A DNA stretch of 64,000 nucleotides from Coriobacteriia bacterium (GCA_016938135.1 JAFGVD010000003.1:1-64000), one strand, 5' to 3'; positions 17,054-27,315 are shown, counted from the first letter of the stretch. A program made the numbers and translations. Notes: generated by a model not told the origin, from the sequence alone.

Positions 17054-17154
17054 TTTGCGCCTTTTTATGAAAGCGCATGCGGTGGAGGGCCGCGTGTAGC
17101 TGGGCTGCCCGGGAGGACGAACGCCCTGGCAACAGCATGTCGAGGGAGGGGACC

Positions 17155-20100
17155 ATGAGGTCGTTGGGTGCTTCAGCCATCTCGCGAAGAGGTCGATCTC
17201 GGAGAGTGATTTCGGCATTGCTCGCACTGGTACTTGTGTTCTCGGTTGTTCCAGTGGTCTTTGCCGAGGATGTGACCGAGCCCGCCGACTACGGATCGGG
17301 CAAGTATACGGCGGATCTACTCGCGGGGGCGAAGCAGCTGGATGTGGGGGAGGTCGAGGTCTTCAACGACCAGAACAACCTCTACATCGACATACTTCCC
17401 GATGGCTGGGAGATCAAGAAGGTCCAGATATACGTCGGCTTTGATGCGATCCCCGTGCACTCAAAGACGGGCCAGCCACTGTTCCAGGACTTCCCGTATC
17501 AGACCCTGTACAAAGAGCTCGCGGCTGAGCATCACGAGGAGCTCAAGCTCAAGGTGGACCTCGATATCCCATGGGGTCGTCCGTTCGAGGCCCGACGCAC
17601 GCAGAACATCGCGGTGCGTGTGGAGATCGTGAACAAGACGACCAAGATATCGGAGAGCGCCTGGATGGGGGCGCCACGGTGGTTTGTGGAGACCAAAGCT
17701 GCTTCGACTCCCAAATCCAACGGCCTGCCGGTATCCAACAATCACGGCATGTGGATGCGCTATTACATAGACAAGCCTACGCGTGGCCACTTTGTGGACT
17801 CCCCGGTTGGCGGGTTGGAGTACAAGACCAAGACCTTCAAAGTCACAACTGATGAGACAGGGTCGTTTTTGTACTTCCCAGGTGAGAGTGTGGAGTTCGC
17901 TCTGGCTGGCTATCCGATCGGAAGCTCTGCCACGAAGTTCCGTGTGACACCTCTTGATTTGTTCGGCACCTCTGACATAGGCGATCCGCGTGTCGGCAAC
18001 CTGGCTCGTCTTCTGCAGAGCCTTGATGCCGACGGCAACCCCCGGGACCGCATCTTCATCCCGCAGTCGGTTCAAGACGCGCTTGCAGCGACCATTGTTG
18101 AATGGGCGGATGCGGAAGACGATGGTGAGTTCGCGGGCTATGACTTCACTGATTATCAGATGATCGAGTTCCTCATCGATGGCACCATTGCCAAGATGGA
18201 GGGAGTCGAGGGTGTCACGCTCACCAAGGTGAGCACGGAAGAGGCGCTCGCCAACCTCGCCAAGACCCTCGAATCCACCAACGTCAAGTTCCAGAAGAAC
18301 ATATCGAAGACCGAAGACCTCTACACGACGAAGTCCCGTATCATGCCTGCGGACTTCTATGTGCCTGCGAGGCAGTCAAATGGGGAATCGACAGAGATCG
18401 AGTACTACGACGAGTACGGAGACCTGATCGAGACCCGTGATGAGGCTCAGCCGATCGTCGTGGCGTATCTCGACGAGCACCCCGACGTGGAGGGCTCCCT
18501 GGACGTCTACGCAGCGGTCTCGCTCGATGATGGCAGTACGTGGAAACGTCGGAACATCTCGCGCACGGCCGACATCTCTTCGTTCACACTGGCCAATGGC
18601 GAGGAGTACCCGGGTACTTGCGAGAAACCGTCGCTGCACGTCAAGGACAACAAGATCCTTATCGTGTGGACAAGCAAGTACGCCAAGGGAGGTCGTCCTC
18701 GCTACTCGATCGAAACAAGTGCGACCGATCCCACCGACACGTATCCGTACGACGACCCCTACTACACGGAGGACATCTGGGGAGTTGGCGGACCGCAGCG
18801 CTCCACGGACTATGCGGAGCTTGGCTTTGAAGAAGTGGGGGAGCTTCCCTACAACGCTGTGTGGACTCAGCGTGGCGTGATCGACAAAGACACGGGCGAT
18901 GTGACCTGGTACAAACCGGAGCGCCTCACTTCTGCTCGTCGCAATGCCATGCAGCTGGTGGAGGCCGCTGCGGGCAATCTGGCGGGCTTCGCCGTTGCCT
19001 GGCAAGAGGATCCGGAGGGCATCCGGCCAGGTCAGGGCAAGGGCTCCGGAGTGGGCTGGAGTGGAGCGATCGCCAGCCACGGTACCGACATCTGGTACAG
19101 CTACATCTCCATGGAAGATTTCGATGACGTGGACACCAACTGGGTGTCACCGGGTGAATCGAAGCACGACGAGGATTCTGATATCGTCGGCAGGCTCAAG
19201 GTACTCGTGCCGTTCTCGCTGCCTGTGCGCCTTACGGACAACGAGACCATCAACACAGACAACATCAAAGTCGAGCTGGGTGAGGATGGGTATCCGGTCG
19301 GGGAGGAAAACGACCCAACCACCTGGACTCCGCTGCTTGATGAGGACGGCAAGGAGATCGGGACACACAGCTACGCGTACAAGCTGAACAAGATCGCCGA
19401 CTGGTACGAAACAGTGAACAAGAAGGGTGTTCCTAAGAAGGTCGCGATAACCGCCGACGGACGTCTGCTCGACGGCGATACGGCCTCAACGCGCCCAGCA
19501 CTGTTCTTGCAAGGCTACAAGAAGTCGGATGGGACGCTCAGCGCCTGGGCGATCGTGGGTTACGAAGAGAGTAAGGGGTTGGGTGGTGGCATGCCCAACG
19601 CTCACAGTGATACCGATGACCCTGACTTCGAGGAGGGAGACTACGTCGAGTCGGATTGTGACGACGTGCTGGAGACGGAGTCCTGCTCTGATTGTCACGG
19701 GATAGTCCACGAAGGCAAGTACGATGAGGAGCAGTGCTACAGCTGCCATGGGATAGTCCATGAAGACCAGGTCTCGGAAGAACCGGAGCACGACGGCAGC
19801 GGTAGTGGCAGATACAAGCCTGACATCGGCAAGAACATCGTGTACCACAGCTTCGACTGGAAGGCACCGGAGACCGTAAGCGGAGGTACTATTCTCAACC
19901 TGCAGGCGACCGATCCTGACACGCTTGAGCCGGCATGGGTCCTCAATGAGGATGGAACGCAGATGCTGGACTGGCTGGGGGAGCCGATTCCGGCGTATGA
20001 GAACGCTCGCCGTCCGCGCTTCCTGGTGCAGGGGAAGGAGCTGGCCCTCAAGAAGAACACGATCACCAAGCCCAAGGGTACCGTGATGGTCATGGTCTAC

Positions 20101-21162
20101 AAGCAGGGCGAAGCCGGTCGTGGTGGTCCCTCGGACATCTACATCCGACGGTGGGAGATACCAAACACCGCCAAAGACAATCCGTACTCAACGAAGTACG
20201 TCGTGCCTGGAGCCACCAACGTTAGCGCGGTCACGCCAACGGAGTTCTGGGAGAACCCGGATCAGCTGGATGACCCCGACAAGGGCATCAAGCTGATCCG
20301 ATGGACCCAGGACGAAAGCAACCTGGCCGACTACTCATGGGAGTACGCCAACGACAACGCGCAGGCTCAACGAGGTTATCTGCGAGGAGACCTGCTGGTC
20401 CTTGGCTACACCTGGACTCCCAACTGGAAGTCGGCGCGCAACGGAAATGACGTCTACAACCTCTACATCCGCCGTTCGTTTGATGGCGGCGCGACGTTCA
20501 CGACCACGCCGGCCAGCGACCCGTACGGCGTTTACGAGTACAACGGTCAGGGCGCTACCTGGTCCGAGGTCTTCCGCAACCCGCAAGAGGGGACTACGGA
20601 GGTTGTGGAGGAGTTCATCGCTGCGGGTGATTTTGAGCCCGCGCGCAACATCACAACTCTGACCAACAACAAGGTGAACATCATCGAGCCGCGGATCGTG
20701 CCGCCAGGGTCGCCGATCGCCGATTCAGGTCACCCCGAGGACGAGCAGGACTTCTCGGCGATGTGGTTGACCTGGGGTACCGGCGAAGTGAACGCCATCT
20801 CGCACGGCGAGGACGGCGATGAAGAGGAAGACGTCGGCAAGGTCCCGCTCGACTTGCAGTACACCTACAGCCTGAACTGGGGCGATACGTGGGTCTTTGA
20901 GGAGAAGACCGTGCCGACAGACAGCCTTGGCAATCATGCCGGCGAGACCGTCTTCCGGCCCTTCTACCTGGCCAAGGGCGATTCGAGCCAGGGAGAAGTG
21001 CAGGTCAAGCTCAGCGCAGACGCGTCCAAGGCCTACATGGTGTGGAACGACGAAGGGCCAAAGGGAGTCGGTGAGATGGACGTGCACTTCCGTCGGATCA
21101 TGCCCTACGCGTTCGACCACAACCGGTCTGAAGCGCCGGCTATCACGCAGCTGATCCCGTAG
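17155..21162 (+). CDS. Large exported protein with two c-type haem motifs (sialidase-like repeats)
   Basis: Protein of 1335 residues. Start ATG 17155 follows GAGGGAGGGG; an ATG 18 nt earlier is weaker. The signal peptide spans residues 1-37 (RR-rich start, hydrophobic core, cleavage after VFA). Two CxxCH haem-binding motifs occur 17 residues apart, Cys844-His848 (CSDCH) and Cys861-His865 (CYSCH), each followed by GIVHE, which offers a second His. Elsewhere are blocks such as DDGSTWKRRNIS, SFDGGATFTTTP and LNWGDTWVFEE that look like Asp-box/BNR-type beta-propeller blades. No C-terminal membrane anchor is seen. It is probably a secreted or wall-associated electron-transfer or sensing protein; the substrate is unknown. 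A structured leader precedes it and a strong terminator follows. Confidence 0.78.
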   Translation: MRSLGASAISRRGRSRRVISALLALVLVFSVVPVVFAEDVTEPADYGSGKYTADLLAGAKQLDVGEVEVFNDQNNLYIDILPDGWEIKKVQIYVGFDAIPVHSKTGQPLFQDFPYQTLYKELAAEHHEELKLKVDLDIPWGRPFEARRTQNIAVRVEIVNKTTKISESAWMGAPRWFVETKAASTPKSNGLPVSNNHGMWMRYYIDKPTRGHFVDSPVGGLEYKTKTFKVTTDETGSFLYFPGESVEFALAGYPIGSSATKFRVTPLDLFGTSDIGDPRVGNLARLLQSLDADGNPRDRIFIPQSVQDALAATIVEWADAEDDGEFAGYDFTDYQMIEFLIDGTIAKMEGVEGVTLTKVSTEEALANLAKTLESTNVKFQKNISKTEDLYTTKSRIMPADFYVPARQSNGESTEIEYYDEYGDLIETRDEAQPIVVAYLDEHPDVEGSLDVYAAVSLDDGSTWKRRNISRTADISSFTLANGEEYPGTCEKPSLHVKDNKILIVWTSKYAKGGRPRYSIETSATDPTDTYPYDDPYYTEDIWGVGGPQRSTDYAELGFEEVGELPYNAVWTQRGVIDKDTGDVTWYKPERLTSARRNAMQLVEAAAGNLAGFAVAWQEDPEGIRPGQGKGSGVGWSGAIASHGTDIWYSYISMEDFDDVDTNWVSPGESKHDEDSDIVGRLKVLVPFSLPVRLTDNETINTDNIKVELGEDGYPVGEENDPTTWTPLLDEDGKEIGTHSYAYKLNKIADWYETVNKKGVPKKVAITADGRLLDGDTASTRPALFLQGYKKSDGTLSAWAIVGYEESKGLGGGMPNAHSDTDDPDFEEGDYVESDCDDVLETESCSDCHGIVHEGKYDEEQCYSCHGIVHEDQVSEEPEHDGSGSGRYKPDIGKNIVYHSFDWKAPETVSGGTILNLQATDPDTLEPAWVLNEDGTQMLDWLGEPIPAYENARRPRFLVQGKELALKKNTITKPKGTVMVMVYKQGEAGRGGPSDIYIRRWEIPNTAKDNPYSTKYVVPGATNVSAVTPTEFWENPDQLDDPDKGIKLIRWTQDESNLADYSWEYANDNAQAQRGYLRGDLLVLGYTWTPNWKSARNGNDVYNLYIRRSFDGGATFTTTPASDPYGVYEYNGQGATWSEVFRNPQEGTTEVVEEFIAAGDFEPARNITTLTNNKVNIIEPRIVPPGSPIADSGHPEDEQDFSAMWLTWGTGEVNAISHGEDGDEEEDVGKVPLDLQYTYSLNWGDTWVFEEKTVPTDSLGNHAGETVFRPFYLAKGDSSQGEVQVKLSADASKAYMVWNDEGPKGVGEMDVHFRRIMPYAFDHNRSEAPAITQLIP

Positions 21163-21188
21163 CTGCAGGTACGCCGGTCCAACAACAG

Positions 21189-21218
21189 AGCGCCCCCTGC
21201 CATTAGGCGGGGGGCGCT
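21189..21218 (+). terminator. Strong hairpin terminator
   Basis: A 13-bp stem AGCGCCCCCUGCC/GGCGGGGGGCGCU (one U-G) with loop AUUA lies 27 nt after the haem protein stop. It sits between convergent genes and could serve both strands; U tracts are short. Confidence 0.75.
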
Positions 21219-21248
21219 TCTGATGTGCAGTGCCTGGGGTCGAGTGCC

Positions 21249-22178
21249 CTATTCCGTCTCAGGGATCACGATCACGCTACCCAGTCCTACGTGCACGAAT
21301 CGCTCCCCGTAGGACTCCGCGAACAGGGTTCGGCCGCGATCACCCGTACAGTGCGTGGGCGCGACCCGCACTACGCCCAGTTGCTCCAGCTTCGCTATGA
21401 CCGAGGCGATCTGTGCGTCGCTTGAGTCCTTGAGGTGGAAACCGCCCATTACCAGGGCGAGGCCGTCTTTCTCGGCTATGCGGGTAGCGATCTTTGCGAT
21501 GCCGGGGTGGGCACAGCCGGTGATGAGGGCGGGGCCGTCGGCGGTCTGCACCACGATTCCCTGCTCGATGATGGACGAGCCCATCTCTCCCGTGCTGGTG
21601 ATCCCCGGGGCGATCTCTGTGGGTCCCGTGACCTCTACGACACGCATTCGCTCGCCTAGCTGTGCTTTGAACTCGGCGGGGAACGCCTGTGGCATGAAGA
21701 CGGAGTCCGGCGTGCAGGCGTCAAGCAGCGCGGCAAGCCCACCGGTGTGATCGCTGTGGAAGTGCGAGAGCACCACGATGTCGATGGAAGCCGGGTCGAC
21801 GCCGAGCTCCTGCATGTTGTGCAGCAAGGTGGGGCCGTCACCCCCGGTGTCGAAGAGCACCACGGTGCCGGTCGTCTCGACCAGGCATGAGAAGCCCCAG
21901 GCTGTTCTCAGAGCGTCGCCTCCGTCCGTGACGGGTGTGTTGTTGTCATAGACGATGGTGAGTGTGGTCGTCTGAGACGGTTGCATAGGGGTCTCCTCTT
22001 CGGTAGTGGTCGTCGTGAGTGGTGCCGCGGCGACGGTGGTATCGGGTGTCGTCTTTTCGCGGACAGGCGGTATGGGCTCGGTCCCGCTGCAGCCCGCCGG
22101 TACGAGCGCAGCGATGCACAGCGTCAGGATGGCGAATACGCGTAGCAGCGGTCTCAAGTCCTCACCCCCGGCGTCCAT
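21249..22178 (-). CDS. Metallo-beta-lactamase-fold lipoprotein (COG1237-like)
   Basis: Protein of 309 residues. The signal ends at lipobox PAGC (about residue 30), followed by a Thr-rich linker. The hydrolase core has HFHSDHTGG (the HxHxDH metal site), GCAHPG, GGFHL and PTHCTG, spaced as in the dihydropterin-phosphate-synthase-like MBL family (COG1237). A two-metal hydrolase outside the membrane is implied; the substrate is unknown. The ATG at 22178 is taken as start; a TTG 21 nt downstream after GGGGGTGAGG is possible. It is divergent from the MutL-like gene. Confidence 0.8.
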   Translation of the reverse strand: MDAGGEDLRPLLRVFAILTLCIAALVPAGCSGTEPIPPVREKTTPDTTVAAAPLTTTTTEEETPMQPSQTTTLTIVYDNNTPVTDGGDALRTAWGFSCLVETTGTVVLFDTGGDGPTLLHNMQELGVDPASIDIVVLSHFHSDHTGGLAALLDACTPDSVFMPQAFPAEFKAQLGERMRVVEVTGPTEIAPGITSTGEMGSSIIEQGIVVQTADGPALITGCAHPGIAKIATRIAEKDGLALVMGGFHLKDSSDAQIASVIAKLEQLGVVRVAPTHCTGDRGRTLFAESYGERFVHVGLGSVIVIPETE

Positions 22179-22275
22179 TATGTCACCGCGGTGCAAGCGG
22201 TCGCAGTGCGAGAGGTTGCCCTGCTGCCTCGGAAGGTATGGAATAGAGGTGCACATCCCGCCGAGAGGAGAGCGT

Positions 22276-23619
22276 GTGACGCCCGGGTCCGGACGCATCG
22301 ATGCACTGGTTGCCGAGATAGGCTCCACCACCACCGTGGTGAGCGCGTTCGACGGGCTTGCACACCACCCGGAGACGATGCCGTGCCTTCTGGGGCAGGG
22401 CTTTGCGGCCACAAGTGTGGCGCAAGGCGACGTGGGCCTTGGGATAGACGCCGCGCGAGCCATGCTGGAAGCGAAGCTGGGGCCGCTGGCTCCTGACATC
22501 ACCGTGGCGACCTCCTCGGCAGCTGGCGGTCTGCGCATGACCGTGCACGGCCTCACACAGAAGATGACCGCGATGGCGGCGCGCGAGGCGGCGCTTGGCG
22601 CGGGCGCCGTGGTGCGCTATCAGACCGCCGGCAAGCTGCGCGACGCGGATCTGCGCGAGATAGAGGCGGTCTGCCCCAACCTGGTCTTGCTTGCCGGGGG
22701 AGTCGAAGGTGGCGACGCCGAGGTGGCGCTCTTTAACGCCCGGCGACTTACTGAGCTGGTGGTGCGTCCGGTGGTCGTCTATGCGGGAAACTCCGTGGCC
22801 GCAGGGGAGGTCCGCACTCTGCTGGAGAGTGCGGGTTTCCGTGTGCGCGTCACCCGCAACGTCTACCCTGCTGTGGATGAGCTTGATATCTTGCCGGCGC
22901 GCCTTGTCATCCACGACGCGTTTGAAGAGCACATCATCCACGCACCCGGTATGGAGCGCATCGGCGAGTGGGTCACGGGACGCATCCTGCCTACGCCCGG
23001 CGCTGTTCTGATCGCCGCCGAGCTGTTGTCTGACGTCGAGGGAGACCTCGTTGTTGTGGACGTGGGAGGCGCCACCACCGATGTCCACTCGGTCACCGAC
23101 GGCAGCCCCGAGATCGCGGTGATGGCGCTGGATCCTCAGCCGCACGCCAAGCGCACTGTTGAGGGCGACCTGGGGACATTCGTGAGCGCCGCCACTGTGG
23201 CCGAGCTGTTGCCTGCCGAGCAGCGCCCGGATCCGTTGCCGTCTGCGCTGCCGGTGACCCCCGAAGACATCGCGGCCGCCTCGTTGTTGGCGGTCACCGC
23301 CACGGTCACTGGCATGCATCGTCACGCGGGCGCGCTCACGCATCTGTACACACCCACGGGCCGCAAGACCGTCGCGCGCGGTCGTGACCTCACCGCGTGT
23401 CGGGTGGTGGTGGGCACCGGCGGCGCGCTCACGCGGCTGCCCGATGGCGAGGGGATGCTGCGTGCCGCTATCGGCGATCATGCCGAGCGGTTGCTGCCGC
23501 CCGTGGACGCGCGCATCGCTCTTGACCGGGACTACGTCTTCGCGTGTTGTGGCGCGCTGTCCGCGCACTTCTCGGCGGAGGCCGTGGTCGCGCTTATGCG
23601 TCGGAGCATGGGGGAGTAG
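22276..23619 (+). CDS. MutL/GlmL-type ASKHA protein of the ornithine pathway
   Basis: Protein of 447 residues from GTG 22276 (GAGAGGAGA 4 nt before). Phosphate-loop-like motifs of the actin/Hsp70 ATPase superfamily are present: VAEIGSTTTVVSAFDG at the start, VVDVGGATTDVHSV centrally and VVGTGGAL near the end. This family (GlmL/MutL, or-2/or-3 type in ornithine clusters) accompanies B12-dependent aminomutases and is thought to reactivate or chaperone them. Here it would serve OraSE, whose genes are 12 kb upstream. It has no operon partner. Confidence 0.85.
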   Translation: MTPGSGRIDALVAEIGSTTTVVSAFDGLAHHPETMPCLLGQGFAATSVAQGDVGLGIDAARAMLEAKLGPLAPDITVATSSAAGGLRMTVHGLTQKMTAMAAREAALGAGAVVRYQTAGKLRDADLREIEAVCPNLVLLAGGVEGGDAEVALFNARRLTELVVRPVVVYAGNSVAAGEVRTLLESAGFRVRVTRNVYPAVDELDILPARLVIHDAFEEHIIHAPGMERIGEWVTGRILPTPGAVLIAAELLSDVEGDLVVVDVGGATTDVHSVTDGSPEIAVMALDPQPHAKRTVEGDLGTFVSAATVAELLPAEQRPDPLPSALPVTPEDIAAASLLAVTATVTGMHRHAGALTHLYTPTGRKTVARGRDLTACRVVVGTGGALTRLPDGEGMLRAAIGDHAERLLPPVDARIALDRDYVFACCGALSAHFSAEAVVALMRRSMGE

Positions 23620-23636
23620 CCGGTCCCGGGACACGA

Positions 23637-23670
23637 ACAGGGCGCCCCGCTTGATCGCGGAACGCCCTGT
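23637..23670 (+). terminator. Hairpin between convergent genes
   Basis: ACAGGGCG pairs with CGCCCUGU (8 bp), and an inner CCGC/GCGG can extend it. It lies between the MutL-like gene and the RND gene ends. Confidence 0.6.
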
Positions 23671-23688
23671 GGTTGTGAGTTTGAAGTC

Positions 23689-26600
23689 CTACTCGGCGGT
23701 TGCCGGTTGCGCCTTGCCTGCCAGATGCAGCAGGCGTTCCTTCTGCGTCTCGAGCAGGTCGTAGACGACCGGCACCACAATCAGCGTCAGTGCCGTGGAG
23801 GTGGTTAGACCGCCAACCACGATGATCGCCAGCGACTGCGAGGACATCGCGCCGCTACCCATACCGGTGGCCATCGGGATGAGCGCCATGATGGTGGTGA
23901 GCGCTGTCATCAGGATGGGCCGCATGCGGTTGGTCCCCGCGTCGAGGAGCGCGTCTCGGCGTGATAGCCCGTCGCCGAGCCTCTGGTTCACGCGTTCGAT
24001 GAACATGATGGCGTTGGTGGTTACCAGACCGATCAGCATGAGCGCGCCGATCATGGCCGGCATGTCCAGCGGAAGGCCGGTCACGAACAGACCGATGATG
24101 CCGCCGATGACCGCCAGCGGCAGCGAGAACATGATGGCGAGCGGGGCGATGGCCTCGCCGAAGGTCAGAACCATCACCAGGTAGACCGCAGCGATGGCGA
24201 TGAGCATCGCTATACCCAGCTGCCGGAAGCTCTCGTTCATCATGCTTGCGATGCCCGAGGTCTCAACCTCAACGCCTGCCGGCAGGTCCAGCTCGGCAAC
24301 CGCGTCCTCCACCGCGCTGATGACGGTGCTGGTGTCGCGTACGGTGACCGCGGCCGAGACGGAAGCGAACTCCCGCTCGTCGCGCGTCAGGACCGAGACC
24401 GGCGTCTCGATGACCTCGACTTTGGCGATATCGCCAATGCGCACCGTGTCGCCCAGCGGCGTGCTCAGCGTGTGGTCCGCGATGGTGTCCACCGACGACA
24501 CGTCGCCTAGCTGCGTGATGTAGACGACCTCGGTGTCGCGTCCCTCAAGCTCGATGAACCCGGCGCTTTGCTCGGCCACGTAGCCGCGCACCATGCCCGC
24601 GACCATTGCGGCGTTCAGGCCTACACGCGCCGAGGCGACCTGGTCCACGTCGATCGTGATCTGTGGGCGCGTCTCGCTCAGGTTGGTGGTCACGTTCTGG
24701 AGGCCGTCGAGGCCTGAGATGGCGTCTTCGATCTGAACGGTCGCTTCGCCGATAGCTTCGATCGACGGACCGGTGACCACCAGGTCGACCGAGTTGGCCG
24801 AGCCGCCCATCGATGAGATCTCGCCCACCTTTACCTCTGCGCCGTCGTTGGCGAGCGGATCGGCCAGGGCGTGCATCCGCTTTCCCGCGTCTTCCATGTC
24901 CGAATCGGGATCGAAGGCGACGAAGATGGTGCCGCGGTTGCCGCTGATCACGCCGCCCCCGGCCATGTTGAAGCCGCCCGCGCTGCTGACGTTGGTCGTG
25001 TAGAAGATGACCTCGTCGTCTTTCTCCAGTCCTGTTTCGATGGACTTGAGCGCGTTGTCCACGTCCGCCGCGTTGTAGCCGGCGGGGTATTCCACGTCTA
25101 TCTGGATGTAGGGCTCAGACATCGAGCTCATGAAGCCCATTCCCACCGCCGGTATGAGGGCGAGCGAGCCCACCAGCATCAATGCGGCGGTCACCATGAC
25201 CGTGCCCTTGTGGTCGAGTGCCCACTCAAGCGTGTTGCGGTACCAGCGTCCGGAGCGCGTGTTGGCCTCGTCGCGGTCGTGGACTTTCGCATCCAGTAGC
25301 GACCACTTCGCCAGCAGCGGGACGACCGTCACCGAGACGAGCAGCGAGGCTGCCAGTGCGACCGCCACCGTCAGCGCGAACGGCGTGAAGATCTTGCCTA
25401 CGATGCCTTCCACAAGCGCCATGGGCGCGAAGACCGCCATCGTCGTGATGGTGGACGACGTGATCGCGCCGGAGACCTCTGCGGTTGCGGCGCGGATCAT
25501 CTCGGGAGTGCGCTCAGCGCCCGCCTGGATGTGGTTGAAGATGTTCTCGATGACCACGATGGAGTCGTCGACCACCCGCCCGATGGCAACGGTGAGTCCG
25601 CCAAGGGTCATGATGTTCATGGTGACGCCAACAGCTTTCATGGCCAGAAGCGCGATGATGACCGAGAGCGGGATCGATATCGCCGAGATGATCGTCGATC
25701 GCCAGTTGCGCAAGAAGAGCAAGATCACCAGGAAGGCGAACAGCGCGCCCATGAGTCCTTCACGGATCATGTCTGATATCGAATCCTCGATGATCACCGA
25801 GCCGTCGTATGTGTAGGTGAACTCGGTGTCCGCGGGGAGCTGGTCGCGCACCTCGTCCAGAGCAGCCCGTACGTCCGCGGCGGTATCCACGGTGTTGGCT
25901 TCCTGCGTCTTCACGATGTCGAACAGCACCGCCGGCTTGCCGCCTGCGCGGCTGAAGGAGCCGGACGAGCCGTCGTCATAGCTGATGTCCGCCAGCTCTC
26001 CAAGCGAGACCAGCTCGATGGTGGGCTCGGCCATCTCCATGTCTGAGGAGGCACTTGCCGAACCGGATGGCATCGACATCGATGGCATGCTCGCCGAGGA
26101 GGACGGTGTGTTGGCCGCAGAGGACTGGAGCGCCGCAAGCTGGGCCTTGAGCCCGTCCACCGCGGCGGTCAGTCCCGGGATCGCCTGGGTCTCAAGCGCG
26201 TTGACGGTTGCCTCGGCGGTCATGTACTCAGGGGTGTTCGTGGCGTTCTGGCTCTCCAGGTCGCGCATGAGCGAGCTTGCGTCGGCCACCTGGATCTTCG
26301 CGTCCAGCAGCTGCGCCTGGACGTCTTGCAGCGCAGCCACCATGCCCGCCTGCATGCCCAGACCTTCGGCCATGTCGCCCATGCCCGTGCCGATATCGCC
26401 CACGGCGCTGCCCAAAGCGCCTACGCCTTCACCCAGTTGTCCCACGGCGCTGCCCAAAGCGCCCATGCCCTCGCCCATCTGTGCGAAGGCGTCAGCGTAC
26501 AGCGCGTTCGTGTTGGGGTAGATGGCGATCTGCAGGTCTTCAAGGTCTTCGAGGCTGCCTATGTTGCCACCGACGCGGATGGGGTTGTCTACCGAGTCGA

Positions 26601-27255
26601 TCTCAACGGAGCCGATGGGGAACGAGAGGTTGGTGGCCTGCAGCTGCTGGATCACCGTCGACTCCGTGAGCCCCTTCTCGTCCAGGACATCGGCCTTGAA
26701 CTCGATCTTCACCGCGCCGGCGGTGTCAGAGCTGCTGTTGATCTCGCCGACGCCGTCTACGGATTCCAGCGCAGGAACGACGACGCTGCGAACAGCGGAC
26801 TGGAGCTCTTCGGCAGAAGTGCCGCCCGACACGGCGAACTTGAGGATGGGCTGCGAGCCCATGCTCACGCGAGACGTCGTGGAGTCCATGACGTTCTCCG
26901 GCAGTTCGAGCCCTTTGAGCACCTCGTTGATGTCGGTCTCGGCCACATCCATGTTTGCCGAGTAGCTGAACTCCGCCACGACGACCGAGACCGAGTCGCT
27001 GGATGTGGACTGGACCATCTTCAGCCCTTCGACCTGCCCGAGGGCCTGCTCGATGGGCTCGGTCACCTTGTCGTGGACGTCTGCCGGCGCCGCGCCGGGA
27101 TACGGCGTGACGATGGCCACGATGGGGATGGAGACATCCGGCATCGTTTCTTTCTTCAGCAGCGTGGATGAGTAGAGACCTCCTACCACTACCATGATGG
27201 CCGCCATGATGATGACGGCGGCGTTCTTCAGACTGAAGCCAGTGAGACGATCCAT
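23689..27255 (-). CDS. RND-superfamily efflux pump (HAE1/SwrC-like)
   Basis: Protein of 1188 residues with the RND layout: one N-terminal helix, a large extracytoplasmic loop, a helix bundle, a second loop and a second bundle. Family signatures include FLVILLFLRNWRSTIISAISIPLSVI and GGLTVAIGRVVDDSIVVIENI. The first loop has an extra segment of about 150 residues with repeated GALGSAVG blocks and a predicted coiled coil. The pump uses the proton gradient to export drugs, lipids or surfactants. No membrane-fusion or outer-membrane partner is adjacent, as usual for Gram-positive RND pumps. MarR lies 60 nt upstream and probably controls it. Confidence 0.9.
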   Translation of the reverse strand: MDRLTGFSLKNAAVIIMAAIMVVVGGLYSSTLLKKETMPDVSIPIVAIVTPYPGAAPADVHDKVTEPIEQALGQVEGLKMVQSTSSDSVSVVVAEFSYSANMDVAETDINEVLKGLELPENVMDSTTSRVSMGSQPILKFAVSGGTSAEELQSAVRSVVVPALESVDGVGEINSSSDTAGAVKIEFKADVLDEKGLTESTVIQQLQATNLSFPIGSVEIDSVDNPIRVGGNIGSLEDLEDLQIAIYPNTNALYADAFAQMGEGMGALGSAVGQLGEGVGALGSAVGDIGTGMGDMAEGLGMQAGMVAALQDVQAQLLDAKIQVADASSLMRDLESQNATNTPEYMTAEATVNALETQAIPGLTAAVDGLKAQLAALQSSAANTPSSSASMPSMSMPSGSASASSDMEMAEPTIELVSLGELADISYDDGSSGSFSRAGGKPAVLFDIVKTQEANTVDTAADVRAALDEVRDQLPADTEFTYTYDGSVIIEDSISDMIREGLMGALFAFLVILLFLRNWRSTIISAISIPLSVIIALLAMKAVGVTMNIMTLGGLTVAIGRVVDDSIVVIENIFNHIQAGAERTPEMIRAATAEVSGAITSSTITTMAVFAPMALVEGIVGKIFTPFALTVAVALAASLLVSVTVVPLLAKWSLLDAKVHDRDEANTRSGRWYRNTLEWALDHKGTVMVTAALMLVGSLALIPAVGMGFMSSMSEPYIQIDVEYPAGYNAADVDNALKSIETGLEKDDEVIFYTTNVSSAGGFNMAGGGVISGNRGTIFVAFDPDSDMEDAGKRMHALADPLANDGAEVKVGEISSMGGSANSVDLVVTGPSIEAIGEATVQIEDAISGLDGLQNVTTNLSETRPQITIDVDQVASARVGLNAAMVAGMVRGYVAEQSAGFIELEGRDTEVVYITQLGDVSSVDTIADHTLSTPLGDTVRIGDIAKVEVIETPVSVLTRDEREFASVSAAVTVRDTSTVISAVEDAVAELDLPAGVEVETSGIASMMNESFRQLGIAMLIAIAAVYLVMVLTFGEAIAPLAIMFSLPLAVIGGIIGLFVTGLPLDMPAMIGALMLIGLVTTNAIMFIERVNQRLGDGLSRRDALLDAGTNRMRPILMTALTTIMALIPMATGMGSGAMSSQSLAIIVVGGLTTSTALTLIVVPVVYDLLETQKERLLHLAGKAQPATAE

Positions 27256-27315
27256 GTGATTCCTTTCGGTGACAGGCTGCCGCCTGCGGACGAGATGTAT
27301 CGGTGCAAGGGCGGC

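Larger units (their letters stand above)
16434..17154. other. 721-nt divergent intergenic region with structured leaders on both sides
   Basis: No coding frame here has a credible ribosome site. The left part holds the importer leader on the minus strand (16505-16590). The middle, 16640-16710, is AT-richer and may carry promoters in both directions. A long hairpin sits at 16709-16766 and a two-stem leader at 16980-17053 precedes the large exported cytochrome gene. Much of the length therefore seems to be regulatory RNA or promoter. Confidence 0.6.
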
